DNA from: Hymenobacter polaris
Lineage (GTDB): Bacteria; Bacteroidota; Bacteroidia; Cytophagales; Hymenobacteraceae
Length of the DNA stretch: 64,000 bases
Reading direction: 5' to 3'
Assembly (NCBI RefSeq): GCF_012927305.1
Contig: NZ_JABBGH010000001.1
Location: 1,364,001 to 1,428,000, forward strand
Shown: positions 16,918-25,690 of the stretch, in pieces
Layout of the letters: each line of letters opens with the position of its first letter
Numbering within the stretch: position 1 is the stretch's first letter
Made by a program: the position numbers and the translations under genes
The notes under the pieces: model-generated
What the model was told of the DNA's origin: nothing
The model's database searches: none
Seen by the model: only the letters and a program-made list of their open reading frames with translations

Positions 16918-17862
16918 ATGGAAAATTCACCGCTTTTTTGGATTCTGTTTAACCTGGGCATTATCGGGCTGCTGCTGCTCGACTTGCTGGTGCTCAACCG
17001 GCGTGCGCACGCCGTGACGCTGCGCGAGGCCCTGCTGCAAACGGCCGGCTGGGTGGCGCTGGCGCTGTGCTTCAACCTCTACGTGTACCAGCACATGGGC
17101 CACGAGGCGGGCCTGCAGTGGCTGACGGGCTACCTGGTAGAAGAGGCGCTGAGCGTAGACAACCTCTTCGTATTCCTATTGATTTTTAGTTACTTCAAGG
17201 TTCCCGACGAGCACCAGCACCGCGTGCTGTTCTGGGGCATTCTGGGGGCGCTGGTGCTGCGGGCGCTGTTCATTGTGGTGGGCTCGGCGCTGCTGGCCAA
17301 ATTCCACTTTCTGTTTTACGTGCTCGGCGCCTTCCTCGTGTACACGGGGGTGCGCATGGCGCTGAGCGGCGGCGGCGACCCCGACATCGACCCGCAAACC
17401 AACCCGGTGGTGCGCTTTTTGAGCCGACACCTGCCCATTGCGCGGCAGTTCGACGGGGGCAAGTTTTTCACCACCCGCGACGGGGTACGCTTCGCCACGC
17501 CCCTGCTGGTAGTGCTGGCCATGATTGAAACCACCGACGTGGTCTTCGCCGCCGACTCCATTCCGGCGGTGCTGGCCATCTCGCGCGATACCTTTATCGT
17601 GTTCACTTCCAACGTGTTTGCGGTGCTGGGGCTGCGCTCCTTGTATTTCGCGCTGGCCCGGCTCATGCACGCCTTCCACTACCTCAGCTACGGGCTGGCG
17701 CTCATTCTCATCTTCATTGGGCTGAAGCTGCTGGGCGAAGATTTTTTGCGTGAGCACTTTAACCTTGCGCTCCCGGTGCCGGTTTCGCTCGGGATTGTGG
17801 GGGCGCTGCTGCTGGGCTCGGTGGCAGCGTCGCTGCTCTGGCCCAAGCCCGACCAGGAGTAA
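16918..17862 (+). CDS. TerC family integral membrane protein (Alx-like)
   Basis: A 314-residue protein with about nine membrane helices. The TerC signature is visible in EEALSVDNLFVF (acidic residues in a membrane helix) and again in IETTDVVFAADSIPAVLAI. A hydrophilic loop of about 45 residues (GGGDPDIDPQTNP...) lies between. Alx/TerC proteins are implicated in manganese export and metal handling, including metal loading of exported enzymes. I see no manganese riboswitch in the 78 bp upstream. Confidence 0.93.
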   Translation: MENSPLFWILFNLGIIGLLLLDLLVLNRRAHAVTLREALLQTAGWVALALCFNLYVYQHMGHEAGLQWLTGYLVEEALSVDNLFVFLLIFSYFKVPDEHQHRVLFWGILGALVLRALFIVVGSALLAKFHFLFYVLGAFLVYTGVRMALSGGGDPDIDPQTNPVVRFLSRHLPIARQFDGGKFFTTRDGVRFATPLLVVLAMIETTDVVFAADSIPAVLAISRDTFIVFTSNVFAVLGLRSLYFALARLMHAFHYLSYGLALILIFIGLKLLGEDFLREHFNLALPVPVSLGIVGALLLGSVAASLLWPKPDQE

Positions 17863-17899
17863 CTAGCCGCCTTCTATCCTTTTATTTTCGCCAGTCTAC

Positions 17900-18898
17900 G
17901 TGGTTATCAACGAACCTAATTCCCCCCCTGCCATTGCCCTTTCGTCCCTGGCCGAGCACGTGCAGCAAGGCCTCAGCCAGACACCCAAAACGCTATCGTC
18001 CAAGTACTTCTATGACGAAACGGGCAGCCAGCTCTTTCAGCAGATAATGGCCCTGCCCGAGTACTACCCCACGCGCACCGAGTTGGCCATCTTTCGGGCG
18101 CAGGGCGCGGCCATTGGGCAGGCCCTAGGGGCCGGCACGGGCCCCGGCGAGCCGCTGGCAGTAGTGGAGCTGGGCGCGGGCGATGGCCTGAAAACCAAGC
18201 TTTTGCTGCGCGAGCTACTGGCGGCGCGGCCGGGCGCGGCACCCACCTACGTGCCGGTTGATATTTCGCCCTCGGCCCTGGAGGGGCTGGTGGCCACCCT
18301 GCGCCAGGAGCTGCCCGCGCTGCCCACCGAGCCGCTGGCCGCCGAGTACGGCGCGGCCCTGCGCGAGCTGGCCACCCGGCCCGGCGCCAAAGCGGTGCTG
18401 TTTCTGGGCTCCAACATCGGCAACTTCGCACCCGCCGAGCAGCAGCAGTTTCTGGCGGCGCTGGCCGAGCCGCTCACGCCGGCCGACCGCCTGCTGGTGG
18501 GCTTCGACCTGCGCAAGGACCCTAGGCGCATCCGGGCGGCCTACGACGATGCGGCCGGCGTCACGGCCGCGTTCAACCTCAACCTGCTGCGCCGCCTGAA
18601 TACCGAGCTGGGCGCTGACTTTCAGCTTGCTGACTGGCAGCACTTCCCCGACTACGACCCCAGTACCGGGGCCATGCGCTCGTGGCTGGTGAGCCGGCGT
18701 GCCCAAACCGTGCGGGTGGGGGCCCTGGGGGGGCAGGCCTTCGAATTTGCGGCCTGGGAGGCCATCCACACCGAGAACTCCTACAAGTTTAGCCTGCCCC
18801 AGATTGAGGCGCTGGCGGCCGGCGCCGGCCTGCGGGTAGTAGAAGTGTTTGAGGACGGAAACCACGACTTTGCCGACGTGGTGCTGGCCGTAGGGTAA
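17900..18898 (+). CDS. egtD: L-histidine N(alpha)-methyltransferase (EgtD-type)
   Basis: A 332-residue SAM-dependent methyltransferase starting at GTG. It has the EgtD N-terminal signature SSKYFYDETGSQLF..I..LPEYYPTRTE, motif I at residues 89-96 (VELGAGDG), the FLGSNIGNF block near 172 and a C-terminal HTENSYKFS. EgtD trimethylates histidine to hercynine in ergothioneine synthesis. The partner EgtB is not in this window, so this could be another member of the Methyltransf_33 family. A MATE exporter gene follows 43 bp downstream. Confidence 0.88.
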   Translation: MVINEPNSPPAIALSSLAEHVQQGLSQTPKTLSSKYFYDETGSQLFQQIMALPEYYPTRTELAIFRAQGAAIGQALGAGTGPGEPLAVVELGAGDGLKTKLLLRELLAARPGAAPTYVPVDISPSALEGLVATLRQELPALPTEPLAAEYGAALRELATRPGAKAVLFLGSNIGNFAPAEQQQFLAALAEPLTPADRLLVGFDLRKDPRRIRAAYDDAAGVTAAFNLNLLRRLNTELGADFQLADWQHFPDYDPSTGAMRSWLVSRRAQTVRVGALGGQAFEFAAWEAIHTENSYKFSLPQIEALAAGAGLRVVEVFEDGNHDFADVVLAVG

Positions 18899-18903
18899 CT
18901 TTG
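18896..18903 (+). promoter_or_regulatory. Putative -7 box for the MATE gene
   Basis: TAACTTTG matches TAnnTTTG. It overlaps the stop codon of the methyltransferase gene and lies 38 bp before the MATE ATG, so the exporter may have its own promoter. Confidence 0.4.
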
Positions 18904-18941
18904 CGGGCCTAGGCGCGTGCTTAGGTTACCGAGCTGCTGCC

Positions 18942-20345
18942 ATGTTGAAAGCCCACTTCCGCCCCACCCTACTGCTGGCCTACCCGGTGGTACTGAGTCA
19001 GTTGGGCCACGTGTTTGTGGGCGTGTGCGATACGGTGATGGTGGGCCACCTGGGCGAGCTGCCACTGGCCGCCGTGAGTTTGGGCATCAGCGTCACGATG
19101 TGGCTGCTGGTGCTGGGGCTGGGCATTAGTATGGGCAACTTGCCGCGCGTGGCCGCCGCCCACGGCCGCCAGGACCACGCCGCGCTAGGCCGCCTGCTGG
19201 TGGGGGCCGTGTGGACGAACTCGCTGGTGGGCGTGGCGCTGGTGGGCGTGAGCCTGCTGCTGCCGCCGGTGCTGGGCTGGCTGCGCCAGCCGGCCGAGGT
19301 GGTAGCGCTGGCTGCGCCCTGGGTGCGGGTCATTGGCGTGTCGCTGCTGCCGCTGATGGTGTTTCAGGGCTTCCGCGAATGGGCCGAGGGCCTAGGCCTG
19401 ACGCGCCAGGCGATGTACCTCTCCGTGGCCGGCAACCTGCTCAACGCTCTGCTATGCTACGCCTTAATATTCGGACACTTCGGGTCGCCGGCCTTCGGGC
19501 TGATGGGCGCGGCCTGGGCCTCGCTGGCGGCGCGGGTGCTGATGGCAGGGGGCATGGTGCTGTTTGTGCTGCGGGCCCCGGCCCTGCGCCCCTACCGGCC
19601 CACCACCGCCGGCCAGTGGCTACGCCCCGGCGGCGCCGAGCTGCGCGGGCAGCTGGCCCTCGGCCTGCCCATCGGCGGGCAGATGATGTGCGAAGTAGGC
19701 GCTTTTAGCGCCGCGGCGCTGCTGATGGGCTGGATTGGGGTAGCTACGCAGGCCGCGCACCAGGTGGCCATCAACGTGGCCGGTGCCACCTACATGGCAG
19801 CCAGCGGCATTTCGGCGGCGGCCACCATTCGGGTGGGCAACCTGCGCGGGGTGGGCGACGCGGCCGGGGCGCGGCAGGCCGGGCTGGCGGCCTACTGGCT
19901 GGCGTTCGGCTTTATGGGCACCATGGGCGTGCTGCTGCTACTGCTGCGCCACGTCATTCCGCCGCTCTACGGGGCCGATGCTACCGTGGCCGCCCAGGCC
20001 GCCACGCTGCTGGCCATCGCGGCCGGCTTCCAGGTGTCGGATGGCTTGCAGGTGGTGGGCCTAGGGGCGCTGCGGGGGCTGGAGGACGTGAAGGTGCCCT
20101 CGGTGGTGGCGCTGCTGGCCTACTGGGCGCTGGCCCTGCCGCTGGGCTACGCCCTGGGCTTTGGGCTGCACCTGGGGGCGGCGGGCATCTGGCTGGGCTT
20201 GCTCACGGGCCTCACGGTGGTGGCCGGGGTGCTGCTGCTGCGCTTCTTGCGCCTCAGCCGCCAGCAACCAGCCGCCCCGCCCGCGCCGGGCGAGCTGCTG
20301 CAAGGCGCCGAGGCAGTGACAATGCCGCGCCAGCAGGTGGCCTAG
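18942..20345 (+). CDS. MATE family efflux transporter
   Basis: A 467-residue protein with twelve predicted membrane helices in two similar halves. MATE landmarks include PVVLSQLGHVFVGVCDTVMVG at the start and LGLPIGGQM with ATQAAHQVAIN in the second half. Family members expel cationic drugs or metabolites using Na+ or H+ gradients. Substrate is not evident. It begins 43 bp after the EgtD-type gene, with a possible own promoter. A short hairpin (20357-20376) follows the stop. Confidence 0.93.
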   Translation: MLKAHFRPTLLLAYPVVLSQLGHVFVGVCDTVMVGHLGELPLAAVSLGISVTMWLLVLGLGISMGNLPRVAAAHGRQDHAALGRLLVGAVWTNSLVGVALVGVSLLLPPVLGWLRQPAEVVALAAPWVRVIGVSLLPLMVFQGFREWAEGLGLTRQAMYLSVAGNLLNALLCYALIFGHFGSPAFGLMGAAWASLAARVLMAGGMVLFVLRAPALRPYRPTTAGQWLRPGGAELRGQLALGLPIGGQMMCEVGAFSAAALLMGWIGVATQAAHQVAINVAGATYMAASGISAAATIRVGNLRGVGDAAGARQAGLAAYWLAFGFMGTMGVLLLLLRHVIPPLYGADATVAAQAATLLAIAAGFQVSDGLQVVGLGALRGLEDVKVPSVVALLAYWALALPLGYALGFGLHLGAAGIWLGLLTGLTVVAGVLLLRFLRLSRQQPAAPPAPGELLQGAEAVTMPRQQVA

Positions 20346-20356
20346 GGATAATGTAA

Positions 20357-20376
20357 CACCAAGCTCCAGCTTGGTG
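20357..20376 (+). terminator. Short hairpin after MATE gene
   Basis: CACCAAGC/GCTTGGTG, an 8 bp stem with a 4 nt loop, followed by ATTTG rather than a long T run. A weaker partial copy of the same motif occurs 30 bp further on. Possible terminator or part of a repeat. Confidence 0.4.
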
Positions 20377-20543
20377 ATTTGCCGCCCGACTCGTTCCCGC
20401 AGCTTCGCCAAGCTGGCACCTAACGTTGCGCGCAGCCGGGGTGGGGCGCCGCTGAAAACCTCACGGCCGGGAATATTTGGCAGGATTTTTTCGTTGGGGA
20501 GGCTGGCGCGGCCGGCTGGTGGCGGCGCCCATTTCTTCCTACT

Positions 20544-21101
20544 ATGCGCTCCTACCTGCTGGCTCTGAGCCTGCTCCTAACCCTGCCCGCAGCGGCCCAA
20601 ACGACTTTGAAGCTGCCGCCGGGCTCTATCCGCTGGTCGGCCGACCGGCCCCTGGTGGTGGCTGATTTTAAAGGTCGGCCCCGCCCGAACGAAGGCCACG
20701 CGGCCCTTACCTCGGCCAACATCAACTCGGGCGCCAGCTGCCGCAACGGCATCTTTATGGGTACGGCCCGCGCCAGCTTCGACCCCGGCTCGTCGTGGGT
20801 GCGCGAGCCGGCCGCCATGACGCCCGCCCTGCTGCACCACGAGCAGCTGCACTTCGACCTGGCCGAGGTGTATGCCCGCCGCCTGCGCCAGCAGCTGCTG
20901 GCCCTGCACGTAGCCTGCGACCAGATGGGGCCCGAGTTCAACCGCCTCAGCCAGGCGGGCTACGCGGCCTGGCAAAAAGCCGAGGACGACTACGACCGCG
21001 ACACCAGCCACGGCCTCAACAAGCCGCGCCAAGCCGCCTGGGATGCCCAGGTGCAGCAGCAGCTAACTGAGCTGGCCGCTTTTGCCGAGCCCGAGGCCTA
21101 G
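20544..21101 (+). CDS. DUF922 domain-containing exported protein (probable zincin)
   Basis: A 185-residue protein with a signal peptide ending AAAQT near residue 19. The segment LLHHEQLHFDLAE contains HExxH (H99, E100, H103) with E108 five residues further, which is the shape of a zinc metalloprotease site. This fits DUF922, a family with a predicted Zn-dependent protease fold. The protein is probably periplasmic and single domain. Activity is inferred, not known. The gene is convergent with the DUF4296 gene, whose stop is 12 bp away. Confidence 0.8.
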   Translation: MRSYLLALSLLLTLPAAAQTTLKLPPGSIRWSADRPLVVADFKGRPRPNEGHAALTSANINSGASCRNGIFMGTARASFDPGSSWVREPAAMTPALLHHEQLHFDLAEVYARRLRQQLLALHVACDQMGPEFNRLSQAGYAAWQKAEDDYDRDTSHGLNKPRQAAWDAQVQQQLTELAAFAEPEA

Positions 21102-21112
21102 GGGCTCGTTAC

Positions 21113-21505
21113 CTAGTGGTGAAACGAGTTTTGCGGCGCCCCGAAGCGCTTCTCCACCTTTTCCAGCGAGTCGATGACGCCGGCGTAGATTTCGTCCAGG
21201 TCCTTGTTGTGCACGGCGTAGTAGCGGTAGCTGCGCTCAAAGCTGGAGTCCTGCTCGCTGATGTGGCGCTGCCAGAGCAAGTCGCGCTGCTGGGCCAAAA
21301 AGAGCGCGCGGGCCGAATCGGGCGCCAGGCGGCTCGCCTCGATGCGGGCTTCGAGCAGGTGCAGGCGCACCAGCAGGCTCACCATCTGGTCTTTGGGCAC
21401 CAGGTTGGCGGGCTTGGGGGCTTCTTCGGGGCGGGCGCAGCCGGCCAGCAGCAGCAGGCTGGTGGCCAGGGCGCGCGGCAGGTGCGAGGGGGGCAGCAAT
21501 TTCAC
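21113..21505 (-). CDS. DUF4296 lipoprotein
   Basis: Using the GTG at 21505, a 130-residue lipoprotein: a short basic start, hydrophobic stretch ATSLLLLAGC with the lipidation Cys, then the DUF4296 domain (KDQMVSLLVRLHLLEARIEA and SYRYYAVHNKDLDEIYAGVIDSL). DUF4296 is a Bacteroidota outer-envelope family of unknown function. An ATG at 21547 in frame would add 14 residues before the signal and run close to the divergent gene at 21559, so it is less likely. The two genes probably share a promoter region. Confidence 0.8.
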   Translation of the reverse strand: MKLLPPSHLPRALATSLLLLAGCARPEEAPKPANLVPKDQMVSLLVRLHLLEARIEASRLAPDSARALFLAQQRDLLWQRHISEQDSSFERSYRYYAVHNKDLDEIYAGVIDSLEKVEKRFGAPQNSFHH

Positions 21506-21558
21506 TGCCCAAAAATACGTTCGCCTCGGCGTAGCTTCGCTGGCCAACCGCTTTTGCC

Positions 21559-22464
21559 ATGACGCCCACCCCGCCCCCCGCGGCGCTGCCGGCCAGCCTC
21601 ACAGCGCTGGTGCGGCGCCTGCGCCACCTCGAAATTCGGATGCGCCAGGCCGTGGAGGCCCAGCTGCAAGGCAACTTCGGGTCGGTGTTTCGGGGCAACG
21701 GGCTGGAGTTTGACGACGTGCGCCTCTACCAGTACGGCGACGAGGTGCGCTCCATCGACTGGGCCGTGAGCAGCAAGGGCCACGGCACGTTCGTAAAAAC
21801 CTACCGGGAAGAGCGCGAGCAGCAGGTGCTGGTGGCCCTCGACGTGAGCGCCTCGCAGCGGGTGGGTGGGCGGGCCGGCAGCCCGCGCAAGCTCGACGTG
21901 GGCCGCGACCTGGCCGGGGTGCTCGCCCTGTCGGCCGCCCGCCAGGAGTCGGCGCTGGGCCTGCTGGCCTTCTCCGACCAAAAAGAGCTGTTTTTGCCGC
22001 CCGCCAAGGGCTTGCGCGCCGCCTACACGCTGCTGCAGCGGCTCTACGGGCTGGTGCCGAACTCCACCTACACCAGCGTGGGCGCGGGCATTCGGCAGGT
22101 GCTGGGGCTGCTGCGCCACCGCACGCTGGTAGTGCTGATTTCCGATTTCATCGACCAGAACTACGAGCGCGAGCTGGCCATGCTGGCCCGGCGGCACGAC
22201 CTGGTGGTGGTGCAGCTGGTGGCGGCCCAGGAAACCGCGTTTCCGGCCCTGGGCATCGTGCCGCTGCGCGACGCCGAAACCGGCCTGCAGCGCTGGGTCG
22301 ATACCTCGGCGCCCAGCTTTCAGGCCAGCCTGGCGGCCCAGGCCGAGGCGCGGCAGCTGGCCCTGCGCACGCTGTGCCGCCGCCTGCGCGTGGCGCTGCT
22401 GGCCGTGCCCACCGACGAAGACTTTGTGCCCCAGCTGGTGGGGCTGTTTCGGCAGCGCCGCTAG
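21559..22464 (+). CDS. DUF58 domain-containing protein
   Basis: A 301-residue protein of the DUF58 family, which carries a von Willebrand A-like fold. Conserved blocks seen are GNFGSVFRGNGLEFDDVRLYQYGDEVRSIDW, VALDVSASQ (the DxSxS metal-adhesion motif) and LVVLISDFID. Such proteins usually accompany MoxR ATPases and Bat membrane proteins in the aerotolerance-type operons of Bacteroidota. MoxR is not in this window, but a Bat-like protein follows 71 bp downstream. Confidence 0.92.
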   Translation: MTPTPPPAALPASLTALVRRLRHLEIRMRQAVEAQLQGNFGSVFRGNGLEFDDVRLYQYGDEVRSIDWAVSSKGHGTFVKTYREEREQQVLVALDVSASQRVGGRAGSPRKLDVGRDLAGVLALSAARQESALGLLAFSDQKELFLPPAKGLRAAYTLLQRLYGLVPNSTYTSVGAGIRQVLGLLRHRTLVVLISDFIDQNYERELAMLARRHDLVVVQLVAAQETAFPALGIVPLRDAETGLQRWVDTSAPSFQASLAAQAEARQLALRTLCRRLRVALLAVPTDEDFVPQLVGLFRQRR

Positions 22465-22535
22465 CGCCGGGCGCCAGTGCGGCGCGCGCCCGACCTTTGC
22501 CGCCGGGCGCCCCCTAGGGTGCTGTTACGTTTGGC

Positions 22536-23441
22536 ATGAGACTTACTGGTTGCTGGCTTTTGTGCGCTTTGCTGGCCCTAGGGGCGCCCGCCTGGGCCAC
22601 CCAGGGGCCGGTGGGGCGCTTCTCGCGCGCGGTGGTGGAGGTGGGCCAGCCCTTCGACTACGAGCTGCGCTACCGCCACGCGCCCGGCGCGGAGGTGGTT
22701 TTTCCCGATTCGCTGGCCGACTTCGGCACCCTGGAATACAACGGGCGCACTTGGCAGCCCACGCGCACCCAGGGCGGCCGCAGCCTGGACGTGGTGGTGT
22801 ACCACCTGCGCACCTTCGCCCTCGACTCGGTGCAGCGCCTGCAGCTGCCGGTGCTGGTGCTGCGCGGCCCCCGCGATACGCTGCGCCTGCTGCCCCCGCC
22901 GGTGGCCGTGCGCCTGCACCGCACCGCGCCCGAGTTGCCGCCCGGCCGCCGGGGCCTGCCCATGCTGCGCGAGGGCTACCAGCAGCTGCCGCTGGCCCCG
23001 GCCTTCAACTACCCGTTTTGGCTGGCGGGCCTCGGGGGCCTGCTGCTGCTGGCGGGCGGCGCCTGGGCGGTGGCCGGGCGGCGCGGGCTGCAGCGCTACG
23101 CCCGCTACAAGCGCCGCAAAAACCACGTGTACTTCCTGGCCCAGCTGGCGCGCTACGCCGAGCGCTTCACGCTTTCGCGCTCGGCAACGCAGGTAGAGCG
23201 GGCGGTGGTGCTCTGGAAAAACTACCTCTCCAGCCTCGAAAGCACCAACTTGGCCTCGCTTACTACCAGCGAGCTGGTGGCGCACTTCGACAACGACGAG
23301 GACGTGCGCCGGGCGCTGCGCGCCACCGACCGCGTGGTGTACGGCAACCTGCTGAGCGAAGACGCCCGCGAGGTAGACGCCGCCTTTCAGCGCCTGCGCG
23401 CCTTTGCCGAGCGCCAGTTTGAACAAACGAGCGTGGGCTAG
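22536..23441 (+). CDS. Bat-operon-like exported membrane protein
   Basis: A 301-residue protein with a signal peptide (residues 1-21, ending AWA), an extracytoplasmic beta-rich part (about 25-145, with VEVGQPFDYELRYRH), one membrane helix at about 165-190 (FWLAGLGGLLLLAGGAW), and a basic then helical cytoplasmic tail. This layout matches BatD/Bat-accessory proteins that sit beside DUF58 genes. Function is unknown but is probably assembly or regulation of a MoxR-DUF58 complex. The two genes are likely an operon. Confidence 0.75.
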   Translation: MRLTGCWLLCALLALGAPAWATQGPVGRFSRAVVEVGQPFDYELRYRHAPGAEVVFPDSLADFGTLEYNGRTWQPTRTQGGRSLDVVVYHLRTFALDSVQRLQLPVLVLRGPRDTLRLLPPPVAVRLHRTAPELPPGRRGLPMLREGYQQLPLAPAFNYPFWLAGLGGLLLLAGGAWAVAGRRGLQRYARYKRRKNHVYFLAQLARYAERFTLSRSATQVERAVVLWKNYLSSLESTNLASLTTSELVAHFDNDEDVRRALRATDRVVYGNLLSEDAREVDAAFQRLRAFAERQFEQTSVG

Positions 23442-23617
23442 CGCTTGTTAAGTTGGCCTCGCTCGTTTAGCGTGTAGTATGGCTACCCAAGCTTACCCTG
23501 GCCGCCGGCTTTGGAGCATCGCCAAGCCCTAGGGCTAGCCCCGCACCGACTGCATGACATTGCTAATTCTTCATTGCTCATTGCTCATTGCTAATTGCTC
23601 ATTATCAATTACTTCCT

Positions 23618-24307
23618 ATGCCTCACTTAGTAGTACTCACCGGGGCCGGCGTATCGGCCGAGAGCGGCATTCGCACCTTCCGCGATACGAATGGACTGTG
23701 GGAGGAGCACCGCATCGAGGACGTGGCCACGCCCGAGGCCTTTGCCCGCAACCCGGCCCTGGTGCTCGATTTCTATAATAAGCGCCGCGCCCAGGCCCGC
23801 ACCGTGGCCCCCAATGCCGCCCACCTGGCCCTGGCCGGCTTCGAGGAAGCGCCGGGCTGGACGGTGAGCATCATCACCCAAAACGTGGACGACCTGCACG
23901 AGCGGGCCGGCTCGCGCCAGGTGCTGCACTTGCACGGCCGCCTCAACCAAATGCGCTCGGTGCGCAACGAAAACCAGGTATTTGACATTGAAGGCGACAT
24001 TGCCCTAGGCGACTTGGCGCCCGACGGCGGCCAGCTGCGGCCCCACATCGTGTGGTTTGGCGAAATGGTGCCTGCCATCGAGGAAGCCGCCGAAATCGTG
24101 AGCACCGCCGACGCGCTGCTGGTGGTGGGCACCTCACTGCAGGTGTATCCGGCGGCGGGCCTGCTGCACTACGCCCCCGCCGGCTGCCCGGTCTACGTTA
24201 TCGACCCGCACCAGCCCGAGGTGAGCGGCCGCCGCGGCGTGCGCTACGTGGTGGAGCCCGCCAGCACCGGCGTGCCTAAGGTGCTGGTGGCATTGGCAAA
24301 GGAGTAA
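23618..24307 (+). CDS. cobB: NAD-dependent protein deacylase, sirtuin (CobB-like)
   Basis: A 229-residue sirtuin. GAGVSAESGIRTFRD (residues 9-23) binds NAD, TQNVDDLHERAG is the second NAD block, and H106 in LHLHGRLN is the catalytic His. The pair Y53 and R56 (DFYNKRRAQ) matches the E. coli CobB residues that admit succinyl-lysine. The zinc-binding small domain is reduced: between residues 105 and 150 there is no Cys at all, so a structural Zn is unlikely. Start at 23618 is chosen because the preceding 60 bp are low-complexity repeats. Confidence 0.93.
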   Translation: MPHLVVLTGAGVSAESGIRTFRDTNGLWEEHRIEDVATPEAFARNPALVLDFYNKRRAQARTVAPNAAHLALAGFEEAPGWTVSIITQNVDDLHERAGSRQVLHLHGRLNQMRSVRNENQVFDIEGDIALGDLAPDGGQLRPHIVWFGEMVPAIEEAAEIVSTADALLVVGTSLQVYPAAGLLHYAPAGCPVYVIDPHQPEVSGRRGVRYVVEPASTGVPKVLVALAKE

Positions 24308-24328
24308 GTCGGTAAAAGGGTAAGTGAA

Positions 24329-24463
24329 TAAATGAGTAAAACAGGCGGTCATGCTGAGCTGGCCGAAGCATCTCTACCGCGTAACTAATCCCAACGTTTG
24401 GAATTAGTTACGCGGTAGAGATGCTTCGGCCAGCTCAGCATGACCGCCTGTTTTACTCATTTA
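24329..24463. repeat. Long hairpin repeat, GTCATGCTGAG family, copy 2
   Basis: The core arms are nearly perfect, and the symmetry extends outward into locus-specific sequence (TAAATGAGTAAAACAGG and its complement) and inward (GTAACTAAT/ATTAGTTAC). Total arm length is about 60 bp. It fills the gap between convergent genes. Confidence 0.9.
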
Positions 24464-24476
24464 CTCATCTACCCAT

Positions 24477-25184
24477 TTACCGCCCGGTTTGCGCGGGGTA
24501 TTGGCGCAGCATGCCGGTGTCAAAGGGCGTCCAGAGGGCGGCGCGCTGGCCGGCTACCTTCAGGCCGTTGTTCGACCAGGTATTGCAGGTGTTGAGGAAG
24601 CTGTAGTGGTGCTTGGCGTTGTAGAAGGCGTCATGGTCGGCGTAGCTGTGGCCCGGCAGCCACTCTACGCGGCCCTGCGCATCGCGCTGAAACGTGGCCT
24701 GGATGTAGGCGATGAGGCGACGGTACTGCGTGGGCGTGAGCGGCAGGTAGGCGCAGTTGGGCCCCGGCGTCAGCTCGGCTTGGTGGAAGTAGGTGACGTG
24801 CATAGCCGTGGTGTTCAGCCAGAAGCCGGCCTGCACGGCCGTGCTCAGCTTCAGGTCTTTCCACTCGGGCGTGTCGAGGTAGAAGCCCTTGTCGCCCCAG
24901 CCGATGCCCACGAAGCGGTAGGTGGTGTCGCCCGAAGTGGTGTGCGCATAAGGCAACTCCTGGCTCCAGTCCAGCACGGCACTGCGCACGGGCATTACAA
25001 GGTCGGTGTGCACGCCGTTGGAGTGGATGTAGAACGGGATGGTGGCTGCCTCGGTGGTGGGCTGGGCCGGCACCGACACGCGCTCAATGAGCTTGGCCGC
25101 CCCGATGTAAAGCAGGGCCAGGCCCACAAAAACGAAGAAGCCGTAGAAGATAACTTGTAGAACCAAGCGGAGCGCGACCAGCAT
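24477..25184 (-). CDS. TIGR02117/DUF2459 family membrane-anchored protein
   Basis: A 235-residue protein with one N-terminal membrane helix (about residues 8-32), then an extracytoplasmic domain with IPFYIHSNGVHTDLVMPV, YRFVGIGWGDKGFY, LNTTAMHVTY and a C-terminal FLNTCNTWSNNGLK. These blocks match the conserved family found near urease genes in some bacteria (hence TIGR02117) but widely distributed; no urease gene is present here. The Cys/His/Asn pattern in the last part is reminiscent of papain-like folds, though this is only a guess. Confidence 0.85.
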   Translation of the reverse strand: MLVALRLVLQVIFYGFFVFVGLALLYIGAAKLIERVSVPAQPTTEAATIPFYIHSNGVHTDLVMPVRSAVLDWSQELPYAHTTSGDTTYRFVGIGWGDKGFYLDTPEWKDLKLSTAVQAGFWLNTTAMHVTYFHQAELTPGPNCAYLPLTPTQYRRLIAYIQATFQRDAQGRVEWLPGHSYADHDAFYNAKHHYSFLNTCNTWSNNGLKVAGQRAALWTPFDTGMLRQYPAQTGR

Positions 25185-25263
25185 AAAGCGGATTATTTTT
25201 GCTTCTCATACGCGGTTAGCTTAAAAGTAACCCGTTTCCTTTCCCGCTTTCTTTGCCCGCTAT

Positions 25264-25674
25264 ATGGCCGAGCCTATCGAAGAGATTTACGCCATCCCGG
25301 CCGAGTACCGCAAGATGGAGAACACCCACATCCTATTTTGGCTAGTAAAGGATATCAGCTGGTGCCTGGTGTGGAAGCTGCTGGGCATTCTTATGATTGC
25401 GCCCACCCTAGGCATCGCGCTCGTCATCGCCTGGCGCACGCGCCACCTCAAGTCGGAGCTGGCTCACAACCTGGCCATCGTGTTCTGGATTACGGCCAAC
25501 TCGTACTGGATGCTGAGCGAGTTCTTCGGCTTCGAAAACGCGCCCATCGGCCACCTCACCGACGGCAAGCACCTGGCCGTCATTCCCTTCGGCATCGGCT
25601 TGGGCATTCTGGCCTGGTACTACCTCGTTACCAAGCCCCGCGAAGCCCGCGAGGCGCAGGTAGCCACGCTGTAG
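25264..25674 (+). CDS. Integral membrane protein of unknown function, 136 aa
   Basis: A 136-residue protein with four predicted membrane helices at about 27-45, 47-60, 75-92 and 108-123. The N-terminal 25 residues and the short loop FGFENAPIGHLTDGKH are hydrophilic. Conserved-looking feature: ITANSYWMLSEF. I do not recognise a named family. It is divergent from the DUF2459 gene and convergent with the SMP-30-like gene, with a long hairpin between. Confidence 0.7.
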   Translation: MAEPIEEIYAIPAEYRKMENTHILFWLVKDISWCLVWKLLGILMIAPTLGIALVIAWRTRHLKSELAHNLAIVFWITANSYWMLSEFFGFENAPIGHLTDGKHLAVIPFGIGLGILAWYYLVTKPREAREAQVATL

Positions 25675-25690
25675 GGGATATAAAGAATGT

